This document shows, one piece after another, positions 1 to 7,375 of a stretch of DNA of 19,020 bases. The stretch's first letter is position 1; each line of letters starts with the position of its first letter. The stretch is taken from the NCBI GenBank assembly GCA_037440525.1, contig JBBITW010000054.1:1-19020 (forward strand). Direction: 5' to 3'. Origin of the DNA: JBBITW01 sp037440525. Its GTDB lineage: Bacteria; Desulfobacterota; BSN033; UBA1163. The translations under genes were made by a program, and so were the position numbers. Below the pieces are notes generated by a model. That model was not told the DNA's origin. It saw only the letters and a list, made by a program, of their open reading frames with translations, and ran no database searches.

Positions 1-50
1 TTTACAGACCTCCCAATTAATTTAATTTTACAGACCTCTTACATTTATCC
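1..50. repeat. Short direct repeat at the left edge
   Basis: The 12-base word TTTACAGACCTC occurs at 1-12 and again at 27-38, just beyond the MmgE/PrpD stop codon. Read on the minus strand, each copy contains a GAGGT core, and the copy nearest the edge reads GGGAGGT, which resembles a ribosome-binding site. It could lead into a further gene starting outside the window, but nothing more can be supported from 50 bases. Confidence 0.3.
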
Positions 51-1487
51 TTAAAATGTGGAAACCAAACTTTTCATTAGCTCACCAATTTCTTCTACTT
101 CATCCAATTTAAATATTATTTCCACCACTTTTCCAAGACTATCTTCATTTATAATACCTCTCCCATTATTTCTGAATTTCTCAACAAGTTCTTCATCCCT
201 CATTCTTGCTTCTTCTGGAAATGGATCCCCCTTCATCCATGTCTTTTCCTCACTAAAAATTTTTCCTCTCGCAAAAACCTCAACTTTTGACAGCGAACTC
301 ATCCTTCCCTTTAGCATCATTTCATCAAAATGGGGATGGGGTTTAAAACTGACCTTGTTCATAAAATCTCTTATACTCGGATTGGAGATGGTCGATAGAC
401 TTTGCCAATCTGCTCCAATCTTTATCCGATGGGCTGCTACTGCAAATACATAAGGCACGCTGAATTGAGCATCAACATGGCTCTTTATCTCTTTATTGTA
501 CCATAATGGTTTATCTGTAAGTGGATCAAGTAATAGGTTTACCTTCTCTATCTCTTGAGGCAAAAGTTTATTTTCTTCAATAATCTTGATGAAAGAATCA
601 AGTCCACTGTGCATCAGGCGACAGCATGGATAGGGCTTATAAGAAATCTTTAAGAACCTCCATTCCTGACCTAATTTATCCATAAGTATATCCGGCCTCC
701 ATTTATCAGAGGCATAAAATTTCCAAAAACCATATTCTCCTCCAAATACATCAATGTCTCCGATATATCCTGTCTCTGCCAGAAAAACAGCTGTAATCTC
801 AGCCTTACCCAACCAGCCTGCTGAAAGATATTTTGCCATTGTGCTTGGTGGATCTGTATTCTGCCATTTACCAACTGTTGGAACCGGACAGATATGACCA
901 GCTATTCCAATTGCATGGAGCATCTTTTCTTTATCAAATTTTAAAATCTTTCCAATACCAGCAGTGCCTCCAAATATTGAGGAGCTTAGCCCGTGGACAT
1001 CAGAGATAACTATTTTCCCTCCAGTATCCTCTTTGATAAACTTCTTTGATCCCCTCAAAGATTCTCCGATCCTTCCTGAAATTTCATGTCCGATTGCTAT
1101 TGCCAAGATTAGGTCTCTCCCAGAAGCCCCTATACTCTCTGCCACCGCTAATGGCCCTGGAATGACATAGGGAGAAATATGGCCCGGATACATGACGGCA
1201 TCCATATCCAATGCATTGATGAGTTCACCATTTGCAAAAGCGGCATTTATACATGAGAGCTTGTTTGCTGTCCCGAGAACGGTTGACTCCGGTTTACCAT
1301 TAAATCGCCTTGCAAAATTAATCGAAATCCTTCCCTTGTCGGTGTGAACACCTGCCAGGGCACACCCTATAGAGTCAAGAATTACACGCTTTGCTTCATG
1401 CACGACTTCTTTTGGCAGATCCTCAAAACGTATTGCTGTAATAAATTCTACCAGTTCTTGAGTGATATTTCTTCTATTCAAAGCCAC
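51..1487 (-). CDS. MmgE/PrpD family protein (2-methylcitrate dehydratase / aconitate decarboxylase superfamily)
   Basis: This family contains dehydratases, decarboxylases and epimerases acting on polycarboxylic acids, for example PrpD on 2-methylcitrate and the cis-aconitate decarboxylases; it acts in the cytosol without a cofactor. The protein is about 478 residues, normal for the family. Family landmarks seen, numbered from the GTG start, are the PGHISPY segment (His at about 103), VHGLSSSIFGG (His about 165), MAKYLSAGWLGKA (Lys about 219) and KPYPCCRLMHSGLD (Lys about 284, His about 293). These match the conserved active-site Lys/His positions of the family by eye. Start choice: an in-frame TTG abuts the upstream TAA at 1517, but a GTG at 1487 is preceded by GGAGGAG at proper spacing and gives the normal N-terminus (ALNRRNITQELVEFI), so I chose the GTG. 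It is the last gene of the UbiD-ACAD-ACAD operon, about 30 bases after the preceding stop. The substrate is unknown; the operon suggests a CoA-pathway intermediate or a branched di- or tricarboxylate. Confidence 0.88.
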   Translation of the reverse strand: MALNRRNITQELVEFITAIRFEDLPKEVVHEAKRVILDSIGCALAGVHTDKGRISINFARRFNGKPESTVLGTANKLSCINAAFANGELINALDMDAVMYPGHISPYVIPGPLAVAESIGASGRDLILAIAIGHEISGRIGESLRGSKKFIKEDTGGKIVISDVHGLSSSIFGGTAGIGKILKFDKEKMLHAIGIAGHICPVPTVGKWQNTDPPSTMAKYLSAGWLGKAEITAVFLAETGYIGDIDVFGGEYGFWKFYASDKWRPDILMDKLGQEWRFLKISYKPYPCCRLMHSGLDSFIKIIEENKLLPQEIEKVNLLLDPLTDKPLWYNKEIKSHVDAQFSVPYVFAVAAHRIKIGADWQSLSTISNPSIRDFMNKVSFKPHPHFDEMMLKGRMSSLSKVEVFARGKIFSEEKTWMKGDPFPEEARMRDEELVEKFRNNGRGIINEDSLGKVVEIIFKLDEVEEIGELMKSLVSTF

Positions 1488-1517
1488 CTTTATCTCCTCC
1501 ACTACGTAGAAAATCAA

Positions 1518-2651
1518 TTAATCCATTTCTCTTGCAACTATTTCTTTATGAAAGTTCGCATCTCCAAACTCAACCTCTTTTGCCTTGGCGTATCGAAAAT
1601 AGAGATAAAGATTCTGGTCCTCTGTGAACCCAATCCCTCCATGAATCTGGTGAGCCATTGTCGTTATCCTTTTTAATGCATCACTTGTCCAGGCTTTAGC
1701 CATAGCAACCTCTTTATCCGAACGCAAACCACTGCTTATCCTCCAGGCAGCTTGATAGGTAATAAGTTTTGAACACTCAATATCAATGGCCATATCTGCA
1801 CAGTCATGCTGTATCACTTGAAAGGCTGATAGAGGACGATCAAATTGTCTCCTTTTTTGAACATAATCCAATGTGATCTCAAAAACCCTCTGCATCGCCC
1901 CCAACATCTCACAACATCTACCAGACAAAGCTATGGGCCATAGGCCCTTTATCATATTTCCTCCTTCTCCCTGTTTGCCTATTAAATCCTCTTTGGATAC
2001 ATGAACATCCTTAAAACTCACTTCGAATTGTCTCTCAAGATTGAGAGAGATAAGAGGTATAATCTCGATCCCTTCGCTTTTCTTTTCAACAATGAATAGT
2101 GATATTCCATCTGAATAGCCATTTTCATAGGTCTTCGAAGGGAAAATTATATAGTTTGCCACATGGGCATTGGGAACAAATATCTTCTTTCCTTGAAGCA
2201 CATAACCATCTGCTTTTGGTTCAGCTTTTGATTCACATACATCAATGTTATAACTATCCTCCCTTTCTGACAATGCCATTGTCATAATCGTATCACCACT
2301 GGCGATCTGAGGTAAAAATCTCTTCTTCAGTGCTTCATCACCCCATTTCGTGATCGTCACGCCACCTAAAATCACTGTAGAAAAGAATGGGCTCGGGAGA
2401 AGAAATCGGCCCATCTCTTCCAGTATAATAGATAGATCGAAAAAGGTTCCTCCACTACCTCCATATTTCTCTTCCAGCCAAACTCCCATCCATCCGAGAT
2501 CTGCCATCTTTTTCCATAAAGCAGGTGAATAGCCCTTCTCATCCATTATCATTTCTTTTACAAAATCCAATGGACACTCATTTTGGAGGAACCTTCTGAC
2601 TTCGTTCTTCAAAATGATCTGTTCCTGATTCAAACTAAATTCCATCTTCAT
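1518..2651 (-). CDS. Acyl-CoA dehydrogenase family protein, probable partner subunit lacking the usual catalytic Glu
   Basis: This is a 377-residue FAD-dependent acyl-CoA dehydrogenase fold protein. The N-terminal helical domain carries the typical DLGWMGVWLEEKYGGSGG turn (about 52-68), the beta domain spans about 125-225, and the C-terminal domain carries the KRRQFDRPLSAFQVIQHD motif (about 267-283) and HGGIGFTEDQNLYLYFRYAKA (about 337-356). That tail is typical of the FadE28/PimD-like small subunits of two-gene acyl-CoA dehydrogenases. At the position where the neighbouring enzyme has a Tyr-Glu-Arg, this protein reads SGRCCEM (243-249), and there is no YEGT-type Glu near the C-terminus, so no obvious catalytic base is present. 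I infer that it pairs with the upstream-encoded dehydrogenase. Two ATGs lie two codons apart (2651 and 2645); the second is better spaced from the AAGAGG upstream, so the start is uncertain by two residues. It lies 49 bases after the partner gene. Confidence 0.88.
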   Translation of the reverse strand: MKMEFSLNQEQIILKNEVRRFLQNECPLDFVKEMIMDEKGYSPALWKKMADLGWMGVWLEEKYGGSGGTFFDLSIILEEMGRFLLPSPFFSTVILGGVTITKWGDEALKKRFLPQIASGDTIMTMALSEREDSYNIDVCESKAEPKADGYVLQGKKIFVPNAHVANYIIFPSKTYENGYSDGISLFIVEKKSEGIEIIPLISLNLERQFEVSFKDVHVSKEDLIGKQGEGGNMIKGLWPIALSGRCCEMLGAMQRVFEITLDYVQKRRQFDRPLSAFQVIQHDCADMAIDIECSKLITYQAAWRISSGLRSDKEVAMAKAWTSDALKRITTMAHQIHGGIGFTEDQNLYLYFRYAKAKEVEFGDANFHKEIVAREMD

Positions 2652-2700
2652 GCCTCTTATGGGAAAGCCGCAATATCTTTATTCATAATCATGAGCTTCC

Positions 2701-3879
2701 CTATTTGGTCCGGAGTTTAAGCCCTCTCAATGCAATAATATTTTTAAGTACCTCTACAGTCCCTCCTTGTAATGTATAGGAAGGGCTCCATAAATATGAT
2801 TCTGCAGCTATCCCTTCATAGGGAGCGTATCTTGAACCTGGTAAGAGTTGACCATATAAGCCCATTATCTGTGTAGCTACGTCACTTAGTTTTTTTTCAT
2901 ATTGGGTACAGAAAACTTTGCACACAGAGGCTTCGTAGTTTGGTATCTTTCCCTGGTCTATCTCCCAGGCTACTTTATAGCAGAGAAGCCTTCCAATATT
3001 AAACTCTATCTCCAGTGAAGCAATAAGGTTTCTTACTACAGGATCATCCCAAAGATATCTTCCGTTTCTCTTTTTTGTCTTCACATAATCCAATAAAATC
3101 TCCTTCACAGGATAATTCTGCAACAATCTCTCAATCCCTGCCCTTTCATAAACGACCTGCTCCATGATCTGCTGAAAACCATTATCCTTCTTTCCAACAA
3201 GGTAATCTTTATGTATTTTTACGTCATCAAGGAATACCTCATTAAAAGAGTGAACTCCAGCCATATTGATTAGTGGCTGAACTGTAACCCCCGAAGTCCT
3301 CATATCAAGAATGAATTCGCTTAAAGTCTTATGTTTGGGTAAAGCTGGATCAAGATTGGTTTTGGCAAGAAGCCAACCGAAATCTGTTAGGTGACCTCCT
3401 GTTGTCCATACCTTCTGGCCATTTACCACATAAAATTCCCCTTCACTAAGAGCTGTGGTCTTTACAGATGCCAGGTCAGATCCAGCATCCGGTTCACTGA
3501 ATAAGAGACAGAAAGAGATCTCGGCATTAAGAATCTTTGGCAAGAACTCCTTTTTCAAATCCTCACTACCAAAATGAATCAATGCAGGCCCGACCTGCCT
3601 TTCCGCCACAAAATGGAATGCAATAGGGGCTTGAGCCTTTATCATCTCCTCTAACAAGATAGCCCGATCCACATAACCCAAACCTTTTCCACCATATTCC
3701 TTTGGCCAGGTCAATCCTATCCATCCCCTTTTTGACATCTTTTTGGAGAATTCTTGAGAAAATCCATCTACACAGGCATTGAGTTTAGGTTCAAATGATC
3801 CCTTCTCCAATTCTGATTTAAGAAAATCTCGAACATCTTCTCGGAATCTTTTTTGCTCATCGGTAAAATCGAAATTCAT
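2701..3879 (-). CDS. Acyl-CoA dehydrogenase, probable catalytic subunit of a two-gene enzyme
   Basis: This 392-residue acyl-CoA dehydrogenase would introduce a 2,3-double bond into an acyl-CoA with FAD, passing electrons to electron-transfer flavoprotein. Landmarks are RGWIGLTWPKEYGGKG (51-66), the flavin-binding FSEPDAGSDLASVKT (128-141) and VWTTGGHLTDFGW (158-170), YERAGIERL (244-252), and a C-terminal GGTVEVLKNIIALRGLKL (372-389), which corresponds to the GGTSEIQRNIIAERGLGLP ending of this class. Glu245 in the YER motif aligns by eye with the catalytic Glu of isovaleryl-CoA-dehydrogenase-type enzymes. The length and motifs resemble PimC or FadE29-type subunits, which form heteromers with a shorter partner, here the next gene. 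A GGAAGGAA ribosome-binding site precedes the ATG. It sits 96 bases after the UbiD gene in the same operon. The substrate could be a dicarboxylic, alicyclic or branched acyl-CoA; the sequence does not decide. Confidence 0.92.
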   Translation of the reverse strand: MNFDFTDEQKRFREDVRDFLKSELEKGSFEPKLNACVDGFSQEFSKKMSKRGWIGLTWPKEYGGKGLGYVDRAILLEEMIKAQAPIAFHFVAERQVGPALIHFGSEDLKKEFLPKILNAEISFCLLFSEPDAGSDLASVKTTALSEGEFYVVNGQKVWTTGGHLTDFGWLLAKTNLDPALPKHKTLSEFILDMRTSGVTVQPLINMAGVHSFNEVFLDDVKIHKDYLVGKKDNGFQQIMEQVVYERAGIERLLQNYPVKEILLDYVKTKKRNGRYLWDDPVVRNLIASLEIEFNIGRLLCYKVAWEIDQGKIPNYEASVCKVFCTQYEKKLSDVATQIMGLYGQLLPGSRYAPYEGIAAESYLWSPSYTLQGGTVEVLKNIIALRGLKLRTK

Positions 3880-3975
3880 TGGTAATTCCTTCCAAAAACT
3901 TAAATGGCTTATTCTGAAACTATAATTTGCTAAGCCTTTTCATTCTTAAATCTGCTATGCCCTTCCAATAGAGGA

Positions 3976-5415
3976 TTATCTAAATAACATCTCCCATTTT
4001 CTCTCAATTTCGTGTTTTATTTCTGGGTCTATTTGGACGGCCTGAGGAAAATCTCCTATCCATTCAAATGGTTTACATGCCTCGATGATAACTCTGGAAT
4101 TTAATCCATCATAGGGTATCGGTCCTTTCTTATAATAGATGGGATCTAAAGGAGTACCCAAACATCTTCTGATAATATCAATCGATTTCTCTGGATCGCA
4201 TCTTGTACAAATAGCCCAGACAACATCTCCCAAATTAGATGGATCAATGTCCTCATCAACCGCAATAATAAATCTACCTGAACTAACACCTTCCCGGCAT
4301 TGAGACATCAGCAACGCAGCCTGTTTTGCATGGCCCGGATATCTTTGCTTGATTGAAATTACATTAAATAACCAGGTCCCGCCAACTTCATGGCACCAAA
4401 CACCTTTTATATCTGGAAGTCCTGACTTTTCAAGGACATCCCACATACTTCCGGACTTTATGATTGCTCTTAAATAATTTGTATTACTTGGCGGGCGAAC
4501 AGGAGGCCAACCATTAATTATTGGATCATTCCTATACATAAGTGTCTTTACTCGTATTACAGGTTCATCCCTGGCTCCGCCCCCATAATATCCTGTCCAT
4601 TCACCGAAAGGTCCTTCCGCTTTTGTCTCTCCAGGGATGCACTCACCCTCAATAGCAATTTCAGCTGAAGCAGGAATGGGCAGGCCGGTGTAGTCTCCTA
4701 TAATTACCTCTATAGGTTCCCCTCTTAAACCGCCTGCGTAATCATATTCTGAAATTCCATATGGTGCCATTGATATCTGGGAAAATGTCAGTATGTTAAG
4801 ATCGCAACCGAAGACTATAGCCACTGGAAAAGGCTTATTTCTTTGGAAATATTTATCACGATGTATTCTCCCATGCCTACCCGGGCTAATATACAAACCC
4901 ATGGTTGATTTATCATGAACCATCCCCCTATAAGTTCCAAGATTTACCCACCCATCATCCGGGTCCCTCGTTATTACTACACATCCTGTCCCGATATATC
5001 TTCCTCCATCTAATTTATGCCAAAAAGGAACTGGAAACTTTAATAAATCAACTTCCTCGCCCCGAAGTATATTCTCTTTGATAGGCCCTGTTGTAACGAC
5101 CTTTGGAGGAATTAACTGGAGATTTTTAATCCTTTTTCGCCACTCTTCCACCATCTGTATTTTACTCTCACTATACGGGATCCCGAGCACCAATCCCACT
5201 CGCCGTGAAGATCCGTAGTGATTAACCAAGATCCTACCCCCTTTTTCATAACCCTTTATCTTACGAAACAATATTGCCGGACTTCCAAATTTATGGAGTG
5301 CAACATCACAAATAGCTCCTAACTCCAAATTCCAATCAACACCTTCGGCGTATCTCAATTCGCCCATCTCATCAATCTTTTGAATCCATTCTCTCAAATC
5401 TCGATATTCTAACAT
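3976..5415 (-). CDS. UbiD family (prenylated-FMN) decarboxylase/carboxylase
   Basis: This 479-residue member of the UbiD family catalyses reversible decarboxylation of aromatic or alpha,beta-unsaturated acids using prenylated FMN made by a UbiX enzyme, which is not seen here. Relative to the well-studied fungal Fdc1, all key residues appear at a constant offset of ten. The catalytic Arg-Glu-Glu set is Arg163 (in TYRGM), Glu267 and Glu272 (in AEGPFGEW). The metal/phosphate-anchoring set is Asn158, His181 (in GRHGR) and Glu223 (in ISEYD). The active site therefore looks intact. The start is strongly supported: AAAGGAGG lies seven bases before the ATG, and a sigma70-like promoter lies just upstream. 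It heads an operon with two acyl-CoA dehydrogenases and an MmgE/PrpD protein, which points to decarboxylation of an aromatic or enoyl-type acid or acyl-CoA rather than ubiquinone or menaquinone synthesis. Related enzymes include phthaloyl-CoA decarboxylase and aryl carboxylases; the specificity is not readable. Confidence 0.93.
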   Translation of the reverse strand: MLEYRDLREWIQKIDEMGELRYAEGVDWNLELGAICDVALHKFGSPAILFRKIKGYEKGGRILVNHYGSSRRVGLVLGIPYSESKIQMVEEWRKRIKNLQLIPPKVVTTGPIKENILRGEEVDLLKFPVPFWHKLDGGRYIGTGCVVITRDPDDGWVNLGTYRGMVHDKSTMGLYISPGRHGRIHRDKYFQRNKPFPVAIVFGCDLNILTFSQISMAPYGISEYDYAGGLRGEPIEVIIGDYTGLPIPASAEIAIEGECIPGETKAEGPFGEWTGYYGGGARDEPVIRVKTLMYRNDPIINGWPPVRPPSNTNYLRAIIKSGSMWDVLEKSGLPDIKGVWCHEVGGTWLFNVISIKQRYPGHAKQAALLMSQCREGVSSGRFIIAVDEDIDPSNLGDVVWAICTRCDPEKSIDIIRRCLGTPLDPIYYKKGPIPYDGLNSRVIIEACKPFEWIGDFPQAVQIDPEIKHEIERKWEMLFR

Positions 5416-5445
5416 TACAATTCCTCCTTTAGAATTTTATTAATC

Positions 5446-5474
5446 TTTATAGATTCAAGGCAAATGCTAATCAA
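5446..5474 (-). promoter_or_regulatory. Sigma70-like promoter of the UbiD operon
   Basis: On the minus strand TTGATT (5474-5469) is separated by exactly 17 bases from TATAAA (5451-5446). Transcription would start near 5439, leaving a leader of about 24 bases that carries the AGGAGG ribosome-binding site. This is the best promoter match in the window and suggests that the four-gene UbiD block is transcribed independently of the carboxyltransferase/AOR block. Confidence 0.6.
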
Positions 5475-5509
5475 AGATATTTGAAATTTTCCCTCGCTAT
5501 TCCCCTCTT

Positions 5510-5652
5510 CCCAACGAGGCTGTGTCATAATGACGTTTATGCCATTTTTGTCATTCCGAGCGAAGCGAGGAATCTATAGAATTCAAACCTTTATAAAACA
5601 TAGATTCTTCGGCTAAAGCCTCAGAATGACATTACGACAAAGCCCCAGCGGG
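5510..5652. repeat. Inverted-repeat (MITE/REP-like) element between the carboxyltransferase and UbiD operons
   Basis: The 330-base spacer 5416-5745 holds no gene. Its middle is an imperfect palindrome about 143 bases long. The outer arms are 5510-5532 and 5630-5652 (17 of 23 bases match when one is reverse-complemented). The inner arms are 5551-5577, containing CATTCCGAGCGAAGCGAGGA, and 5600-5629. The inner core word is shared with the elements at 12942-13105 and 17530-17667, so it is a dispersed intergenic repeat. No transposase is present. Confidence 0.6.
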
Positions 5653-5661
5653 TGGGGGCTT
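5640..5661 (-). terminator. Possible weak terminator after the second carboxyltransferase gene
   Basis: AAGCCCC (5640-5646) and GGGGCTT (5655-5661) form a 7-base-pair GC-rich stem with an 8-base loop, 85 to 106 bases beyond the stop of the carboxyltransferase gene. Read on the minus strand it is followed by only a short T stretch (CTTTG), so intrinsic termination would be weak. It overlaps the end of the inverted-repeat element. Confidence 0.3.
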
Positions 5662-5745
5662 ACTTCATCAATGTTAGAGAAAAGTTCTCAGACTTCATTG
5701 TGTAAGAATCTAATCACTTCATTTCAAAATTAAACACAGGATTTT

Positions 5746-7350
5746 TTACCGAGGTATCAGGCTATGTTTCTTCCATGGTCTTGGAAATGGTTCTTTATGA
5801 GCCAGGGTTTTTAGTGTCCTTATGAGAATGGGTCTTGTATCGCGGGGATCTATTATTTCATTGACCATCAGATGCTCGGCAGAGTGGAAAGGGAATTGGA
5901 TGTAATCTCTTAAAAGCTCATCGAGTTTTTCCTTTCGCACCCTCTCAGGGTCTTTTGATGATTCAATCTCCTCTTTGTAGATTATATCAACTACTTCATC
6001 AGGATCCATCCTTGCAACCTTTGAAGAAGGCCAGGAATAGACCATATCAACACCCATCCTCGGTGTTCCCATTATCAGCCTGGCCGGACCAAAACATCTT
6101 CCAATATAAACAACGATCATGGGAACAGTTGCCTCACAAATAGAAAAAACAACCCTTGCTGCAGTTCTGATTAGCCCATCTCGGGACCTCTCCTCTTTAA
6201 AACTCGGTAAAAATCCTATGGTATCAACCAAGAAAACCAATGGAATATTGAAACAATCACAGAATCTTATAAAGCGGGCTTCTTTATCACATGTATCTAT
6301 GTTTAAAATTCCATTCTCATGTGATGGATTATTAGCCACAATCCCCACAGTCTGGCCATCAAGACGCCCAAATCCTATTATGATACTTTTAGCAAATAAT
6401 CTCTGGATTTCTAAAAATTTGCCATTATCAACTATTCGATGAATAATTTCATGCATATCATAAGGCTTTGAAAGATCTTCTGGTACTATTTCAAGCAGGC
6501 TATCCTCCCTCCGGTTTGGATCATCACCGGTATCAATAATAGGAGGAAAATCCCTATGATTAGAGGGTAGATATGTCAATAGCTCTCGACAGAAATCAAT
6601 AGCCTCCTCATCGCTCTCGGCAAGGTAGTCAGCAGTTCCAGTGACTGTGGCATGAAGCTCTGCACCACCTATCTCATCCTGTGTCACATCTTTATAGGTT
6701 ACGGTCTTAAGAAGCTGGGGGGATGCAACAGACATGAAACTTATTCCCCTCCGCATAATAAGAAAATCGGCAAGGGTTGGTGAATAAGCTGACCCAGCAT
6801 AACACGGTCCCAACATAACTGTGATTTGAGGGATCACCCCAGAGGCAATTGATGGAGCGGCAAAGATGCCTGTAGTACCTCCAATCCCAAGCCTTCCTGC
6901 TTGAATAGGTCTGAATGCTGGCCTCCCAAATAAATCATGGATCCTAACCCCACCCGAATCAACTATTCCCACATAAGGGACCCTTGCTTCAATAGCCATT
7001 TCTATCAATCTTGTAACCTTGTGATCCTGTCCCGAAGACATAGTCCCACCCACAACAGTGAAATCATGGGCATAGGCAAAAATCGGACGACCGTGGACCT
7101 TCCCAAATCCACTAATCACTGCATCACCTGGTAGGTCCCTCTCATCAATATCAAATCCTGTTTTAATGGGGCGAATCCACAAGTCAATCTCCTGAAAAGA
7201 GCCATCATCAAACAATCTTAAAATTCTCTCCCTGGCAGTGAGTTTACCCTGTTGATGCTGCCTTTCAACCTCTCTTATCCCCCCACCTCTTAGAAGATAG
7301 CTTCTTCTATCCTCCAAAGCCTTAAGTTTCTCATGCATATTTATTCCCAT
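5746..7350 (-). CDS. Acyl-CoA carboxylase carboxyltransferase subunit, canonical N-half and degenerate C-half
   Basis: This 534-residue protein belongs to the PccB/MmdA/AccD5 carboxyltransferase family, which moves CO2 between biotin and an acyl-CoA in a hexamer. In known structures the N-domain binds the acyl-CoA and the C-domain of a neighbouring subunit binds biotin. The N-half is close to consensus: QQGKLTARERI (34-43), DFTVVGGT (96-103), the oxyanion segment DSGGVRIHD (131-139), and SGVIPQITVMLGPCYAGSAYSP (170-191). The C-half has GFGRLDGQTVGIVANNP (326-342) and FIRFCDCFNIPLVFLVD (360-376). However, the second oxyanion region reads GRCFGPARLIM (417-427) where the family has RKAYGGAY. This suggests that it needs the partner carboxyltransferase encoded two genes upstream. 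It starts 25 bases after the AOR stop. There are two in-frame ATGs (7350 and four codons later); the second has a GGGA upstream. No biotin carboxylase or carrier is nearby. Confidence 0.88.
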   Translation of the reverse strand: MGINMHEKLKALEDRRSYLLRGGGIREVERQHQQGKLTARERILRLFDDGSFQEIDLWIRPIKTGFDIDERDLPGDAVISGFGKVHGRPIFAYAHDFTVVGGTMSSGQDHKVTRLIEMAIEARVPYVGIVDSGGVRIHDLFGRPAFRPIQAGRLGIGGTTGIFAAPSIASGVIPQITVMLGPCYAGSAYSPTLADFLIMRRGISFMSVASPQLLKTVTYKDVTQDEIGGAELHATVTGTADYLAESDEEAIDFCRELLTYLPSNHRDFPPIIDTGDDPNRREDSLLEIVPEDLSKPYDMHEIIHRIVDNGKFLEIQRLFAKSIIIGFGRLDGQTVGIVANNPSHENGILNIDTCDKEARFIRFCDCFNIPLVFLVDTIGFLPSFKEERSRDGLIRTAARVVFSICEATVPMIVVYIGRCFGPARLIMGTPRMGVDMVYSWPSSKVARMDPDEVVDIIYKEEIESSKDPERVRKEKLDELLRDYIQFPFHSAEHLMVNEIIDPRDTRPILIRTLKTLAHKEPFPRPWKKHSLIPR

Positions 7351-7375
7351 ATTTTACAGATTATGTCTTAATTAA

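Noticed and set aside
58..453. Plus-strand open frame opposite the MmgE/PrpD gene
   Set aside because: It has serine/leucine-rich antisense composition, no family features, and lies entirely over a well-supported minus-strand gene. The same holds for the other plus-strand open frames in the window, for example 1344-1676, 6119-6442, 14160-14471 and 18677-19015.
5746..7350. Glutaconyl-CoA decarboxylase alpha subunit (GcdA)
   Set aside because: GcdA is longer (nearer 590 residues) and occurs with a membrane-embedded beta subunit and biotin carrier genes, none of which is present.
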